A stretch of DNA of 40,454 bases from an uncultured Bacteroidales bacterium (lineage in GTDB: Bacteria > Bacteroidota > Bacteroidia > Bacteroidales > F082): the NCBI GenBank assembly GCA_900318085.1, contig ONJF01000031.1:1-40454 (forward strand), written 5' to 3'. Position numbers and translations under genes: made by a program. This document shows positions 8,019 to 15,817 of this stretch, in pieces. Positions within the stretch are counted from its first letter, which is position 1; each line of letters begins with the position of its first letter. The notes beneath the pieces are model-generated. The model had not been told where the DNA came from and ran no database searches. It saw only the letters and a list, made by a program, of their open reading frames with translations.

Positions 8019-8899
8019 TGTACCGCGATTTTGTTCATATAAACTTTACCATCCGTATCGGTAATGCGCAGTAGGTAAACGCCTTGCGGCAAGGCTGCAA
8101 CGGGGATTTCATTCGCATCGTGTACGGTCTTCACCAACTGGCCAAAGGAATTGTAAACCTGCACTTCGGCTGCTTCAACTCCCTCAATATGGACCACCTC
8201 GGAAGTTGGATTTGGGTAAAGAGAAATCGGTGAAATGTCCATTTCTTCCACGGCATCAATCATGCAGGTGCCGTAATACTCGTTTTGCCAAAGCAACTCG
8301 CCGTTTTGGTGGAAACACAGGGCACGGTAGTAGCCTCCACTGACATAATACCATCCGCTGAAGAGCAAGCCCATATCGCTGCCAATGCCTTCTGTCCAAG
8401 TCTCGATGGCAACAGGCTCTCCCGTAATGTCATATTCCAATCCGAACCAGAACTTCCTTCTGTCCCTGCCTCCAATTTGCTCTATGCTAATGGAATCAAC
8501 GACAAAATAATCAAATTCGTGGAAATCGCCAAAACGCAAGGTGTCGCCGACTTGGGCGGTGAAGTCGTAAATCAAAATGTCGGTCGCCGATTTTCTTTTC
8601 CAGACTTTGCCGTCTTCTTCCCTCAACAGGGTGGCTAATCGCGGCGTGCCTTCACCATTTCTGGTCTCCAACACTTTTGTGTATCGAACGCCATCAACGA
8701 GCGTGTCGTCCGAAAGCCAATGGACCAAAGTGCTGTAATGATGGTTTGGTGGAAAGCCAGGGTTTACGATGACATCAAGTGTGTGCCATTCGTTGCCTTC
8801 CTGAATAATCGGTTCATAGTCTTGCGCCTTCGCCATGCCCTCCATTGCCATCAACAGGAGGAGAAGGACTTTTGCCATTGTGTTGGTCGCTTTGTTCAT
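8015..8899 (-). CDS. T9SS-sorted secreted protein of unknown function
   Basis: 294 residues from the ATG at 8899. An upstream in-frame ATG at 8929 exists, but it lies inside the -7 box, so 8899 is preferred. The signal peptide ends near GMAKAQ. The middle (about 25-215) has phrases such as DYEPIIQEGNEWHTLD, DGVRYTKVLET and TAQVGDTLRFGD, which occur in uncharacterised Bacteroidales surface proteins; I do not recognise a named domain. The C-terminus is a T9SS type A domain (SLYPNPTSEVVHI to YMNKIAVQ). It is the first gene after the control region at 8927-9049 and overlaps the next gene by ATGA. Confidence 0.82.
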   Translation of the reverse strand: MNKATNTMAKVLLLLLMAMEGMAKAQDYEPIIQEGNEWHTLDVIVNPGFPPNHHYSTLVHWLSDDTLVDGVRYTKVLETRNGEGTPRLATLLREEDGKVWKRKSATDILIYDFTAQVGDTLRFGDFHEFDYFVVDSISIEQIGGRDRRKFWFGLEYDITGEPVAIETWTEGIGSDMGLLFSGWYYVSGGYYRALCFHQNGELLWQNEYYGTCMIDAVEEMDISPISLYPNPTSEVVHIEGVEAAEVQVYNSFGQLVKTVHDANEIPVAALPQGVYLLRITDTDGKVYMNKIAVQ

Positions 8900-8926
8900 T
8901 GTCTGTTGTTTTAATATTGTCGTAGG

Positions 8927-9049
8927 CAAAACTATAACAAAAAAGCATCAAATAAGCAACATACAAGCCAAACTACAGATTTTTCTTGGTTTGAAACAAT
9001 GCAAAATATTGAAATACAATAAACTATAAAAACCGAAGTACAGATTTTT
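8927..9049 (-). promoter_or_regulatory. Promoter and conserved operator-like element of module 1
   Basis: The -7 box TAGTTTTG is at 8927-8934, 27 nt before the start at 8899, with GTTG 22 nt upstream at 8957-8960. On the plus strand, direct repeats TACAGATTTTT occur at 8974-8984 and 9039-9049 (65 bp apart), with ATTG-AAATA-CAAT at 9008-9020 between them. The left repeat starts 40 bp and the palindrome centre 80 bp from the -7 box. Four other gaps in the window share this layout. The probable binder is the HTH regulator encoded immediately upstream (9052-10767), by inference. Confidence 0.7.
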
Positions 9050-9051
9050 GT

Positions 9052-10767
9052 TTAGCCCAACAGGTCGAAAACGGGGCTTTTTCCCACTTTTTTGATGAGG
9101 TCGGAGCGGTATTTCATCACCGTATTTTCTTTCAATCCGAGCAAATCAGCCTCCTCCTTGATACGGAAGTGGAGAAAATTCAAAAGGAGGATATTCCGTT
9201 CCGTTTCGCCCAATTCGGGATGCTCTGCCTTCAGTCTTGCTACGGCTTGGGGATAGGTTTCGTCCAAGGTTTCGAGGATGCACTGCAATTTGTTCTTGTT
9301 GTTGGATTGGTAGATGTCCGCTACACGTTGCAACAGCATTTCCCGTGTGAGCTGCGTGGCCTGTTCCACCTTCGTTTGCAGTTCGCGTTCCGCCTCGTCG
9401 AGCCGTTGTGCAGCCTCGCTCAATCGTTGCGAAGCTTCGTTCAATTGCCGTTGCGCCTCGGCCTCCTGGATTGCCAAGCGTTTCCTGTGTCTGCATCGCA
9501 TCAGTATGACAACGACCACTGCCAACACTCCAACCAAAGGCAACGCTATGGCAAGTGTCGTTTTAATTGCCTTTTTTTGTTGGCGGATTGCAGCGATTTC
9601 CTGCTTCTCTCGCAAATAGTTCTGGAATATCTCGTTGAGCCGCGAGTTTAGTATTTGATTATCAACTGCATCAACATCCTCGTCTACAAGAAATCGAGCA
9701 TATTGGTTGGCTTTCATTGTGTCATTCTCATGTATGGCGATTTCGTACAAGTCTTGTGCTGTAGCTGCTGCTCTAACAGGGTCTTTTTCAAAAACAGGCT
9801 CCAGATATACTTTTGCAGAATCATATTGTCTATTATCATAATAAATGTGGCCAATGGTCTGGCATCTAACCGTCCTTTCCACCTCGTTTGGTGCTTGAGC
9901 CAACACGCTTTTCAGGCTATCTAATGAGGTTTCGGTATCCTTGTAGGCTTCGTGTCTTAACAACGCCATTACGGAAACACAATCCCTATACAACAAGTTG
10001 TTCCTGTCGGGGAGGACTTCCAATGTCTTTTCAAAGTAATAAACCGCGCTGTCGTATTCTCTCTGTATTCCGAACAGATTTCCTAAATGAAGGAGTTCGT
10101 TGGCAATGACTTGGGGTGAAGAATGCCCAATCTCTTCATAAGCTATTGCCTGCTTGCTGCAATAGATGGCAGGGTCTATCATAAATTGAACGCGAAACAA
10201 ATCCAATAGACGGTCGTAGGCCAAGGCCATGAAACGAGCCTTTGTGCCCACCAATTCGGCCTCAGTATAATGGTTTTCCATTGTCTGCAAAGTGCGGATG
10301 TATTCGCCGCAAGCCTCAATGAGGCTGTCGTGTACGAAATAGCCTGCACCACAAGAATAATGGGCGCGGGCGGTGAGGAAGAAGAGGTCGTTGTTTGGGG
10401 TGGGTGTCGTTTTGAATCTCCTTGCATCCATTTGCAAAGGGAAAACCTGCTGCACGAGGCTGTCGAAATACGCGGCAGTTTGCAACAACTCCGTTTGGTT
10501 GGTTTGTGTGCATTGGGTCCTGTATTTTTTGAACAACAGTTCCGAGTGCAGCAATTGGGCGTAATGGCTGTTGAACACATTGGAATCGCCTTCGTATTCC
10601 ATCAAAACCAACCATGCGCTGTCGGGACGATGCCACATGAGGCTATCAATTCCGACCAATGTGTCATAAAACGGATTGGCGGGCATGGTGAGTGATGCCT
10701 TCGGATTGTGACAAGCTGAAAGGAATGCGCACAAGACAAACAAAACTATGATAAGACGGGATTTCAT
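9052..10767 (-). CDS. Membrane-spanning TPR regulator with LuxR-like HTH (module 1)
   Basis: 571 residues from the ATG at 10767; a longer frame to 10794 would start upstream of the -7 box. The lipobox FLSAC puts the lipidated Cys at 19. Residues about 40-390 are helical TPR-like repeats (NELLHLGNLFGIQREYDSAV; HIYYDNRQYDSAKVYLEP). One transmembrane helix (about 403-423) is followed by a coiled coil rich in QRLSEAAQRLDEAE, then a LuxR-like HTH at 515-562 (LGETERNILLLNFLHFRIKE; LGLKENTVMKYRSDLIKK). The expected topology is sensing TPRs outside the inner membrane and DNA binding inside. It closely resembles three other regulators here. It probably controls the genes starting at 8899. The signal sensed is unknown. 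Confidence 0.85.
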   Translation of the reverse strand: MKSRLIIVLFVLCAFLSACHNPKASLTMPANPFYDTLVGIDSLMWHRPDSAWLVLMEYEGDSNVFNSHYAQLLHSELLFKKYRTQCTQTNQTELLQTAAYFDSLVQQVFPLQMDARRFKTTPTPNNDLFFLTARAHYSCGAGYFVHDSLIEACGEYIRTLQTMENHYTEAELVGTKARFMALAYDRLLDLFRVQFMIDPAIYCSKQAIAYEEIGHSSPQVIANELLHLGNLFGIQREYDSAVYYFEKTLEVLPDRNNLLYRDCVSVMALLRHEAYKDTETSLDSLKSVLAQAPNEVERTVRCQTIGHIYYDNRQYDSAKVYLEPVFEKDPVRAAATAQDLYEIAIHENDTMKANQYARFLVDEDVDAVDNQILNSRLNEIFQNYLREKQEIAAIRQQKKAIKTTLAIALPLVGVLAVVVVILMRCRHRKRLAIQEAEAQRQLNEASQRLSEAAQRLDEAERELQTKVEQATQLTREMLLQRVADIYQSNNKNKLQCILETLDETYPQAVARLKAEHPELGETERNILLLNFLHFRIKEEADLLGLKENTVMKYRSDLIKKVGKSPVFDLLG

Positions 10768-10772
10768 CGGTG

Positions 10773-10780
10773 CAAAAGTA
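10773..10780 (-). promoter_or_regulatory. -7 box TACTTTTG, 5 nt before the regulator start
   Basis: TACTTTTG ends exactly 5 nt before the ATG at 10767, so transcription should begin at or next to the start codon and give a leaderless mRNA. The same 5-nt spacing occurs at the other three regulator genes. No standard -33 was found; a TTTG lies only 11 nt upstream. Confidence 0.6.
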
Positions 10781-10798
10781 GAAAATTTTTCCAAAGAT

Positions 10799-10915
10799 TT
10801 ACCTCACGATGTCTTTATACCCGAAAACCACCTCCAAGCCATTAGCATGGCCAGCCCAACCATTAAGCTCAGCAAATAGCGTTTCACGCGGCAAAAAATA
10901 CTCAAAATCCAGCAT
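10799..10915 (-). other. Short ORF of 38 codons, doubtful
   Basis: An ATG at 10915 opens a frame reading MLDFEYFLPRETLFAELNG then WAGHANGLEVVFGYKDIVR. The NGWAGHAN segment is faintly like the C-terminal end of reverse transcriptases of group II intron or retron type (SWLGHxxHANTY), so it could be a remnant, but the match is short and uncertain. It lies between the terminator of the 11003-21110 operon and the regulator start. I see no promoter for it. Confidence 0.2.
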
Positions 10916-10921
10916 ATTACA

Positions 10922-10989
10922 TAAAAAAGCCACCAAAGGACTAAAACCGTCCCCATGTCGCCGATAGGGACGGCTATGCTTTCGGTGGC
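10922..10989 (-). terminator. Rho-independent terminator of the 21110-11003 operon
   Basis: Read on the minus strand, GCCACC (10984-10989) pairs with GGTGGC (10929-10934). An inner stem CCGTCCC / GGGACGG (10967-10973 with 10947-10953) also forms. A run of U follows at 10928-10923. It lies 14 nt after the last gene of the operon. Confidence 0.85.
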
Positions 10990-11002
10990 TTATTGATTTC
11001 CT

Positions 11003-12625
11003 TTATTCCTTAATCCATTTCCCCGTTTCTACCCTAGATTTTGAACCTGTTGAAGGGTCGCCCGCATAAACCTTCCAAACATAAACTCCCTTAACCCAAT
11101 CCGTTGCATCAATCGCCGTCACTTGTTGCGTGAGTGCTTGGCCGTGGATGAGTCCGCCGTTGATATCGTACACTTCCATGCGGGCATTTGGCAAGGCAGT
11201 GTGGATATTAAGCGTGTTGCCGCCTGGGTTGGGATAGGCTACCGTTGAGCCATCAGCTTCGTTCTCAACAACTTGATCATAATGCCACGACAAATCGGCG
11301 CCTACCGAAAAGGCATAACTCACACAAGGTCCAATCCCATAGGCATGTGCCACAAAAGTGCCCGACGAATTCGACAGCGTTTGCGTCCCAAGGTCCGTTC
11401 CAATGCGTGCAAAAGAATACTCCGGACGGCCTGGCACCTCCCTAAAATAGGAAGCGATACTTTGTCCGTTCAAGCTCATACCAGAAACGAACGCCGTTTC
11501 CGTCACGATGTTGACAAAGAAAAATACGCATTGTGAACCGCCAAAAACGGGAAAGACGGCATGATGTATGGCGCGATCCAAGGGACAAATATACACCATG
11601 GACGGGTCGCAGTAATTGTTTCCTTGGTAGTTATACATGGCTCCAGGCAAATACTTGTAGACCAAGACAGGCTCCGAAGTCTCAAGATAGACTGCAGGCT
11701 GGGCATCGTGGATTTCCAGCTCACAGGTTTCGGAAGCGCCTATTGTCGTCAACCACTCACCATTGAGGTTGATTTGGCAATTGTCGTTCAAGGCCGTTAC
11801 GCGGACCCTGTCGACCCCTTTGATCATGGTCGTCGTCACCACAAACTGCCGGCCCCAGTATTCAACTGGCAACATCTGCTCGAAGGCCGCATCCACAGCG
11901 TCTTCATAATAAGAAGGAATCATACAACCCCTGTCGCCTGCAAACACCGCGATGGGCTTGCCGTTAGTAGCCGTTATCCGCGTTCCGCTCAAATCACCCT
12001 CGCCCCCGCGCAAACTCTGGAGTTGGTAACATTGTCCGGCATCCAAAGCCACAGTGAAAGGCTGATGGGCATAATGCCCGTTTTGGGAATCGTAAGTCAG
12101 TTCAATCTCGACAGTGGTATTGTCCTCAACCGCCACTATGGCAAACTCCGAGGCAAACCTATCGGATTTCATTGGTGAGGCGTGACTAGGGTACATTTGC
12201 AGGATATACTCACTTCCTAGCGCATGGGTGGGCAGGACATTGAAGACATCGAAGCTATATGTCCTGTCGTTGGAGGCAAACACCGAGATGGAATCCTTGC
12301 AAGTCACATGAAGCGCATTGTCCAAAACGCAGTCCGATTCATCCTGAAAATAGGCCACCTCGTTGGGAATGCTTATGGTGGCGGCATCGCCTGCAGCCAC
12401 ATTGAAGCTCTCCATCCACCCTGTCCTCGGGTTTTCCACCGTTACCAAACCAATCTGCTGGGCTGTCACCACAAGATCCAACTTGACTGGAGGCGCGCCG
12501 GCATCCGTATAGTTCGGCATAAACGCCACCCAAAAATCGGTTCCCGTGGTGCTCTGCCCTTGCATCGTCACCCCTCCCGCCATCAGCAAGAGCGCAAGCA
12601 GGGTGTATAATCCATGCTTTTTCAT
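11003..12625 (-). CDS. IgGFc-binding-like domain surface protein with T9SS sorting domain
   Basis: 540 residues. The signal peptide (GLYTLLALLLMAGGV) is of the type shared across the cluster. TGTDFWVAF at 27-35, then FASNDRTYSFDVFNVLPTHA, LGSEYI and TTVEIEL, are hallmarks of the IgGFc-binding N-terminal domain found in bacterial and animal adhesive proteins; in bacteria the ligand is generally unknown. The C-terminal T9SS type A domain (VAYPNPGGNTLNI to ETGKWIKE) directs export to the cell surface. The segment GDPSTGSKS just before ETGKWIKE derives from a degraded copy of the interspersed TTCGACAGG repeat (11041-11057). It is the last gene of the six-gene operon, 20 bp after the preceding one and 14 bp before the terminator. 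Confidence 0.88.
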   Translation of the reverse strand: MKKHGLYTLLALLLMAGGVTMQGQSTTGTDFWVAFMPNYTDAGAPPVKLDLVVTAQQIGLVTVENPRTGWMESFNVAAGDAATISIPNEVAYFQDESDCVLDNALHVTCKDSISVFASNDRTYSFDVFNVLPTHALGSEYILQMYPSHASPMKSDRFASEFAIVAVEDNTTVEIELTYDSQNGHYAHQPFTVALDAGQCYQLQSLRGGEGDLSGTRITATNGKPIAVFAGDRGCMIPSYYEDAVDAAFEQMLPVEYWGRQFVVTTTMIKGVDRVRVTALNDNCQINLNGEWLTTIGASETCELEIHDAQPAVYLETSEPVLVYKYLPGAMYNYQGNNYCDPSMVYICPLDRAIHHAVFPVFGGSQCVFFFVNIVTETAFVSGMSLNGQSIASYFREVPGRPEYSFARIGTDLGTQTLSNSSGTFVAHAYGIGPCVSYAFSVGADLSWHYDQVVENEADGSTVAYPNPGGNTLNIHTALPNARMEVYDINGGLIHGQALTQQVTAIDATDWVKGVYVWKVYAGDPSTGSKSRVETGKWIKE

Positions 12626-12644
12626 ATCGTGTCTTTTTGATTGT

Positions 12645-14366
12645 TTATTTCACGACGAATTTCACCGTCGCGCCGTCAAGGTTGAGAAGATACATGCCAC
12701 AGGGCAAGCCCGACACATCAATCTGGTGCATCTCCCCTCCGACTCTGCCCGATTGCAGGGTTTGGCCAAGGAGGTTGGTGATGCGGTAGGTTTGGGATGG
12801 AGACGCGATGAATCGCGTCTCTACAAAGAGAACGCCATTGGTCGGGTTGGGATAAACATCTAACAGTTGTGTTTCCTGTTCTGCGAGACCCACGGGAGGC
12901 ATAGCGCCAAAGACAGGGAAACCTCCGTTCGTAAGATCCTCGTCTTCCTTCCAGATGCATTCGTTCATGGCGCCCAGATTCAAGGCTTCGGTCAAGTCGG
13001 TGGTGCCATATTGGGCTTCGTCGAGAATCCATGTTGTGGCAGAGGCTCCTTCGTTGAAGGCACACGAGCCTGGGACCAAATAGTAAGGCCAATCGAAACC
13101 GTATGGGTTTATGTCGTACTCGCCAAACCAGTACCAATGGCAGACGGTTGGATCGTCAGACAACCCTGCCGCGATGATTCCGTACCAAGCATTGTTGGTA
13201 TGGGGGTTCTCGGGAGGAATGATGGCTCCCGTGTTATACACATTTACAACATTGCCTCCCGTTCCCGTAATGCCTCCCATCTGCACGACTTCAGGCTGGC
13301 CGTACAAAACCAAACATTCCACATCGCCGCGGTTGTAGCAATTTGAGATTTTCCCGTCGGCACCCGCTATGCCGCCTGCGCAAATCCAGTCATTGGAATC
13401 GCCTTGGGCTGTCACCTTTGCCCTATTGGCGCACATCGCAATCTTGGTTTGTCTAGCGGCTCCGACGATGCCGCCCGCTATCTCGCCTTGTATCGATGCC
13501 TTGTCGTGGTTGGTGCAAAACACAATTTCGCCAAAATCATCCCGTTGGCCGACAATGCCTCCTGAAATGCTGTTGGAAGAAACCATACCGTAATTGTCGC
13601 AATGGCGAATGGAGAAACTGCCGGCACCTACGATACCGCCACACATAACACCATTCGTGATATTGCCAAGATTCACACAATGCTCGATACTCATGACGCC
13701 GTTCGTGATTTCCGAGTAACCCGCGATGCCTCCCGCATAAAGCATTCCATAAAGGCTGACATGATTCACGCAATCCTTGAGGAATATGGTGTCGGCCTCG
13801 GGTGTGTCCACAATAAAATGGCCAACGATGCCTCCCTGTTTGCTCGCGATACCATTCATGTGTCCCATGGAGACGCAGTTGATGATATTTGTATTGGTGG
13901 CCTTGCCGACAACGAGACCATCGGCACCTTGCGGATTGACATTGTTATCCATGGCTTCCGTCACACGCACATTGCGAACCGTGGCATTCAGCGTATTGCC
14001 AAACAGTCCTGAAAAACCAGCGTTTGTTATGTACATATCCTTGATAGTAAACTGATTACCATCAAAACAGCCTGTAAAGGCATATTCTTCCGTGCCGATG
14101 GGTTGCCACAGGTAGCCTTCCGAACCGTTGAGGCAGATACTGTCGGTGAGTATGTAGCAAGCGTTGCCGCCTGAACCAGTGTTGGTCTGCTGCGCGAGTA
14201 ATGCCAACTGCTCCGCCGTGGCAATTTGATAAGGGTTCCCAGTAGTACCGTCGCCGCCAGCGTATGCTTCGGCTACCGATCCATCCCAGCAAGTGATTTG
14301 CGCTCGCATCACCCCTCCCGCCATCAGCAGGAGCGCAAGCAGGGTGTATAGTCTAATATTTCTCAT
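12645..14366 (-). CDS. GLUG-repeat surface protein with T9SS sorting domain
   Basis: 573 residues. After the signal peptide come TCWDGSVAEAYAGGDGT and NPYQIATAEQLALLAQQT, the standard opening of GLUG-repeat surface proteins. Repeats of the GLFGNT / GGIVGHF / GGIVGAG kind fill residues 110-400 and predict a beta-solenoid stalk or adhesin. The C-terminal domain (VYPNPTNGVLFVE, YRITNLLGQTLQSG, GMYLLNLDGATVKFVVK) is a T9SS type A variant shared only with the GLUG protein at 37103. A palindromic repeat encodes VETRFIASPSQ in this domain. The start overlaps the stop of the preceding gene as ATGA (14363-14366). Confidence 0.9.
   Translation of the reverse strand: MRNIRLYTLLALLLMAGGVMRAQITCWDGSVAEAYAGGDGTTGNPYQIATAEQLALLAQQTNTGSGGNACYILTDSICLNGSEGYLWQPIGTEEYAFTGCFDGNQFTIKDMYITNAGFSGLFGNTLNATVRNVRVTEAMDNNVNPQGADGLVVGKATNTNIINCVSMGHMNGIASKQGGIVGHFIVDTPEADTIFLKDCVNHVSLYGMLYAGGIAGYSEITNGVMSIEHCVNLGNITNGVMCGGIVGAGSFSIRHCDNYGMVSSNSISGGIVGQRDDFGEIVFCTNHDKASIQGEIAGGIVGAARQTKIAMCANRAKVTAQGDSNDWICAGGIAGADGKISNCYNRGDVECLVLYGQPEVVQMGGITGTGGNVVNVYNTGAIIPPENPHTNNAWYGIIAAGLSDDPTVCHWYWFGEYDINPYGFDWPYYLVPGSCAFNEGASATTWILDEAQYGTTDLTEALNLGAMNECIWKEDEDLTNGGFPVFGAMPPVGLAEQETQLLDVYPNPTNGVLFVETRFIASPSQTYRITNLLGQTLQSGRVGGEMHQIDVSGLPCGMYLLNLDGATVKFVVK
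12800..12821. repeat. Palindromic repeat inside the sorting-domain coding sequence
   Basis: Arms GAGACGCGAT and ATCGCGTCTC flank 2 nt, followed by TACAAAG. It is in frame within the sorting domain of the GLUG gene and matches in kind and position the palindrome at 37261-37288 of its paralogue. Confidence 0.75.
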
Positions 14367-15679
14367 CGTTTCATGATTTTGTTCGTGTAAACTTTTCCTT
14401 CTGCATCCGCAATCCTCACCAAATAAACCCCTTCCACCAATCCGCTCAAATCAATCTCATTCGTCCCCCGCACGGTCTTCACCACCTGCCCAAGTGCATT
14501 ATAAACATTCACTTCCGCAGCTTCAATTCCTTCAATGACAACCCTATCCTTTGCCGGATTGGGATAGACATTGATCTGCAAAGCATTTTCTTCAAGTCCA
14601 CTAACAGGTATCATCGCCGACTTGTAAACGAATCCGTTTTCAGCGGCAATGTAGAAAACCGTGTCCTCGCCATCAACTGCATACAAATCCCGGCATTGCA
14701 CCATACCGTTGTTTTCACAATCCGGAATGCCTTGTTTGACCCATTCGCAGTGTTCCCATCCATCCTTCATAATGTATGGGTTCGTGTCTGTCGAGCCTTT
14801 CGTCAAAGTCATGCCAATTAGAATGCATCCGTAAGTGTCGGAGGTGTATTTGCTATGGCTCACATTCCCCATACCGTAATAATCCATAATTGGGCACTCA
14901 ACGTTCAAATAGGAAACTGTTTCAAAGCCATCTTCCGTCACAAGCAGATTATGTGTACCTTCGCTGAAATAGCCATACATTTCCACATGGTTCTTGTCAA
15001 AGAAATGCGTAACAACCGAATAACCGAAATACGCACCATTAGTAACGACTTCGTTCCAAATCTGTCCCGAATCGGTCGTTTTATGGATATGTATTTCGCC
15101 ATCAATTACGACAAGGTATCCCGTCTCGCCCTCAAAGAACAACTCACAATGTTTCACCATTCCAAATTCAAACGGAGTTGAGGTGAAACTCTGTCCTCCG
15201 TCCGTGGTTTTCCAAACGATGGCATTGCGCGTGAAAAGGTAGAAAGTCTCCGCGTCAACCACACACAAATCGCTGGAACGAATCCAATCAGGCCATTCCA
15301 AATGCACGAACTCCGTGTTGGGGAGTTCCTGCCAGGTCTCGCCGCCATCGGTGGTTTTCACGATAACGCCTTTGTGGTTGTCGCTGTTCCACCAGCAAGA
15401 ATCGCCGCAGGCATAGCCCACCTGAGCATCTGCAAAGCCCACATGAATCATGTCGTAGCCTTCTTTTTCAAACTTGACCGACCATGTTTCGCCGCTGTCG
15501 GTACTTTTCAGGATTTTGCCGTTTTCGCCGCAGACGATAACAGTGCTCTTGTCGAGGCAAGCCACATCAAAATGGTTTTCGTTAGTGCCTGTCGGGATTT
15601 CCAACCAACCTTCCACAAGCTGGGCTTGCATTGTGCCGCAAATGAGCATCGCGGCAAGGATAAGTAAATGTCTTTTCAT
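14363..15679 (-). CDS. Ycf48/BNR-repeat-like secreted protein with T9SS sorting domain
   Basis: 438 residues from the ATG at 15679, where MKRHLLILAAMLICGTMQAQ is a clean signal peptide; the frame extends upstream to 15748 but without one. Residues 25-360 contain beta-propeller repeats of the Ycf48/BNR kind: STDSGETWSVKF, KTTDGGETWQELP, KTTDGGQSFTSTPF and KTTDSGQIWNEV, each with the T-x-D-x-G-x-x-W core. The role is unknown; such domains act as binding scaffolds. The C-terminal T9SS type A domain ends in VYTNKIMKR. It lies in the six-gene operon, after a 138-bp gap with an interspersed palindrome. Its stop overlaps the next start by ATGA. Confidence 0.87.
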   Translation of the reverse strand: MKRHLLILAAMLICGTMQAQLVEGWLEIPTGTNENHFDVACLDKSTVIVCGENGKILKSTDSGETWSVKFEKEGYDMIHVGFADAQVGYACGDSCWWNSDNHKGVIVKTTDGGETWQELPNTEFVHLEWPDWIRSSDLCVVDAETFYLFTRNAIVWKTTDGGQSFTSTPFEFGMVKHCELFFEGETGYLVVIDGEIHIHKTTDSGQIWNEVVTNGAYFGYSVVTHFFDKNHVEMYGYFSEGTHNLLVTEDGFETVSYLNVECPIMDYYGMGNVSHSKYTSDTYGCILIGMTLTKGSTDTNPYIMKDGWEHCEWVKQGIPDCENNGMVQCRDLYAVDGEDTVFYIAAENGFVYKSAMIPVSGLEENALQINVYPNPAKDRVVIEGIEAAEVNVYNALGQVVKTVRGTNEIDLSGLVEGVYLVRIADAEGKVYTNKIMKR

Positions 15680-15741
15680 GTTTGCTTTGTTTTTTATTTT
15701 GAATAACTCGATTAACTGTTTTGCAAATTCGTTTACGCTTT

Positions 15742-15806
15742 GCGTCACTGCGAGGATCGGAGCAGTCCAGCCTTTCTGGATTGCCGCGCTTCGCTCGCAA
15801 TGACGC
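15742..15806. repeat. REP-like palindrome (GTCACTGCGAG...CTCGCAATGAC)
   Basis: Outer arms GTCACTGCGAG and CTCGCAATGAC pair with one mismatch. An inner TCCAG / CTGGA hairpin is present. This is a short interspersed element of a kind common in bacterial intergenic DNA. It lies between two genes of one operon and so could affect read-through or mRNA stability. Confidence 0.75.
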
Positions 15807-15817
15807 GAAACAACAAT

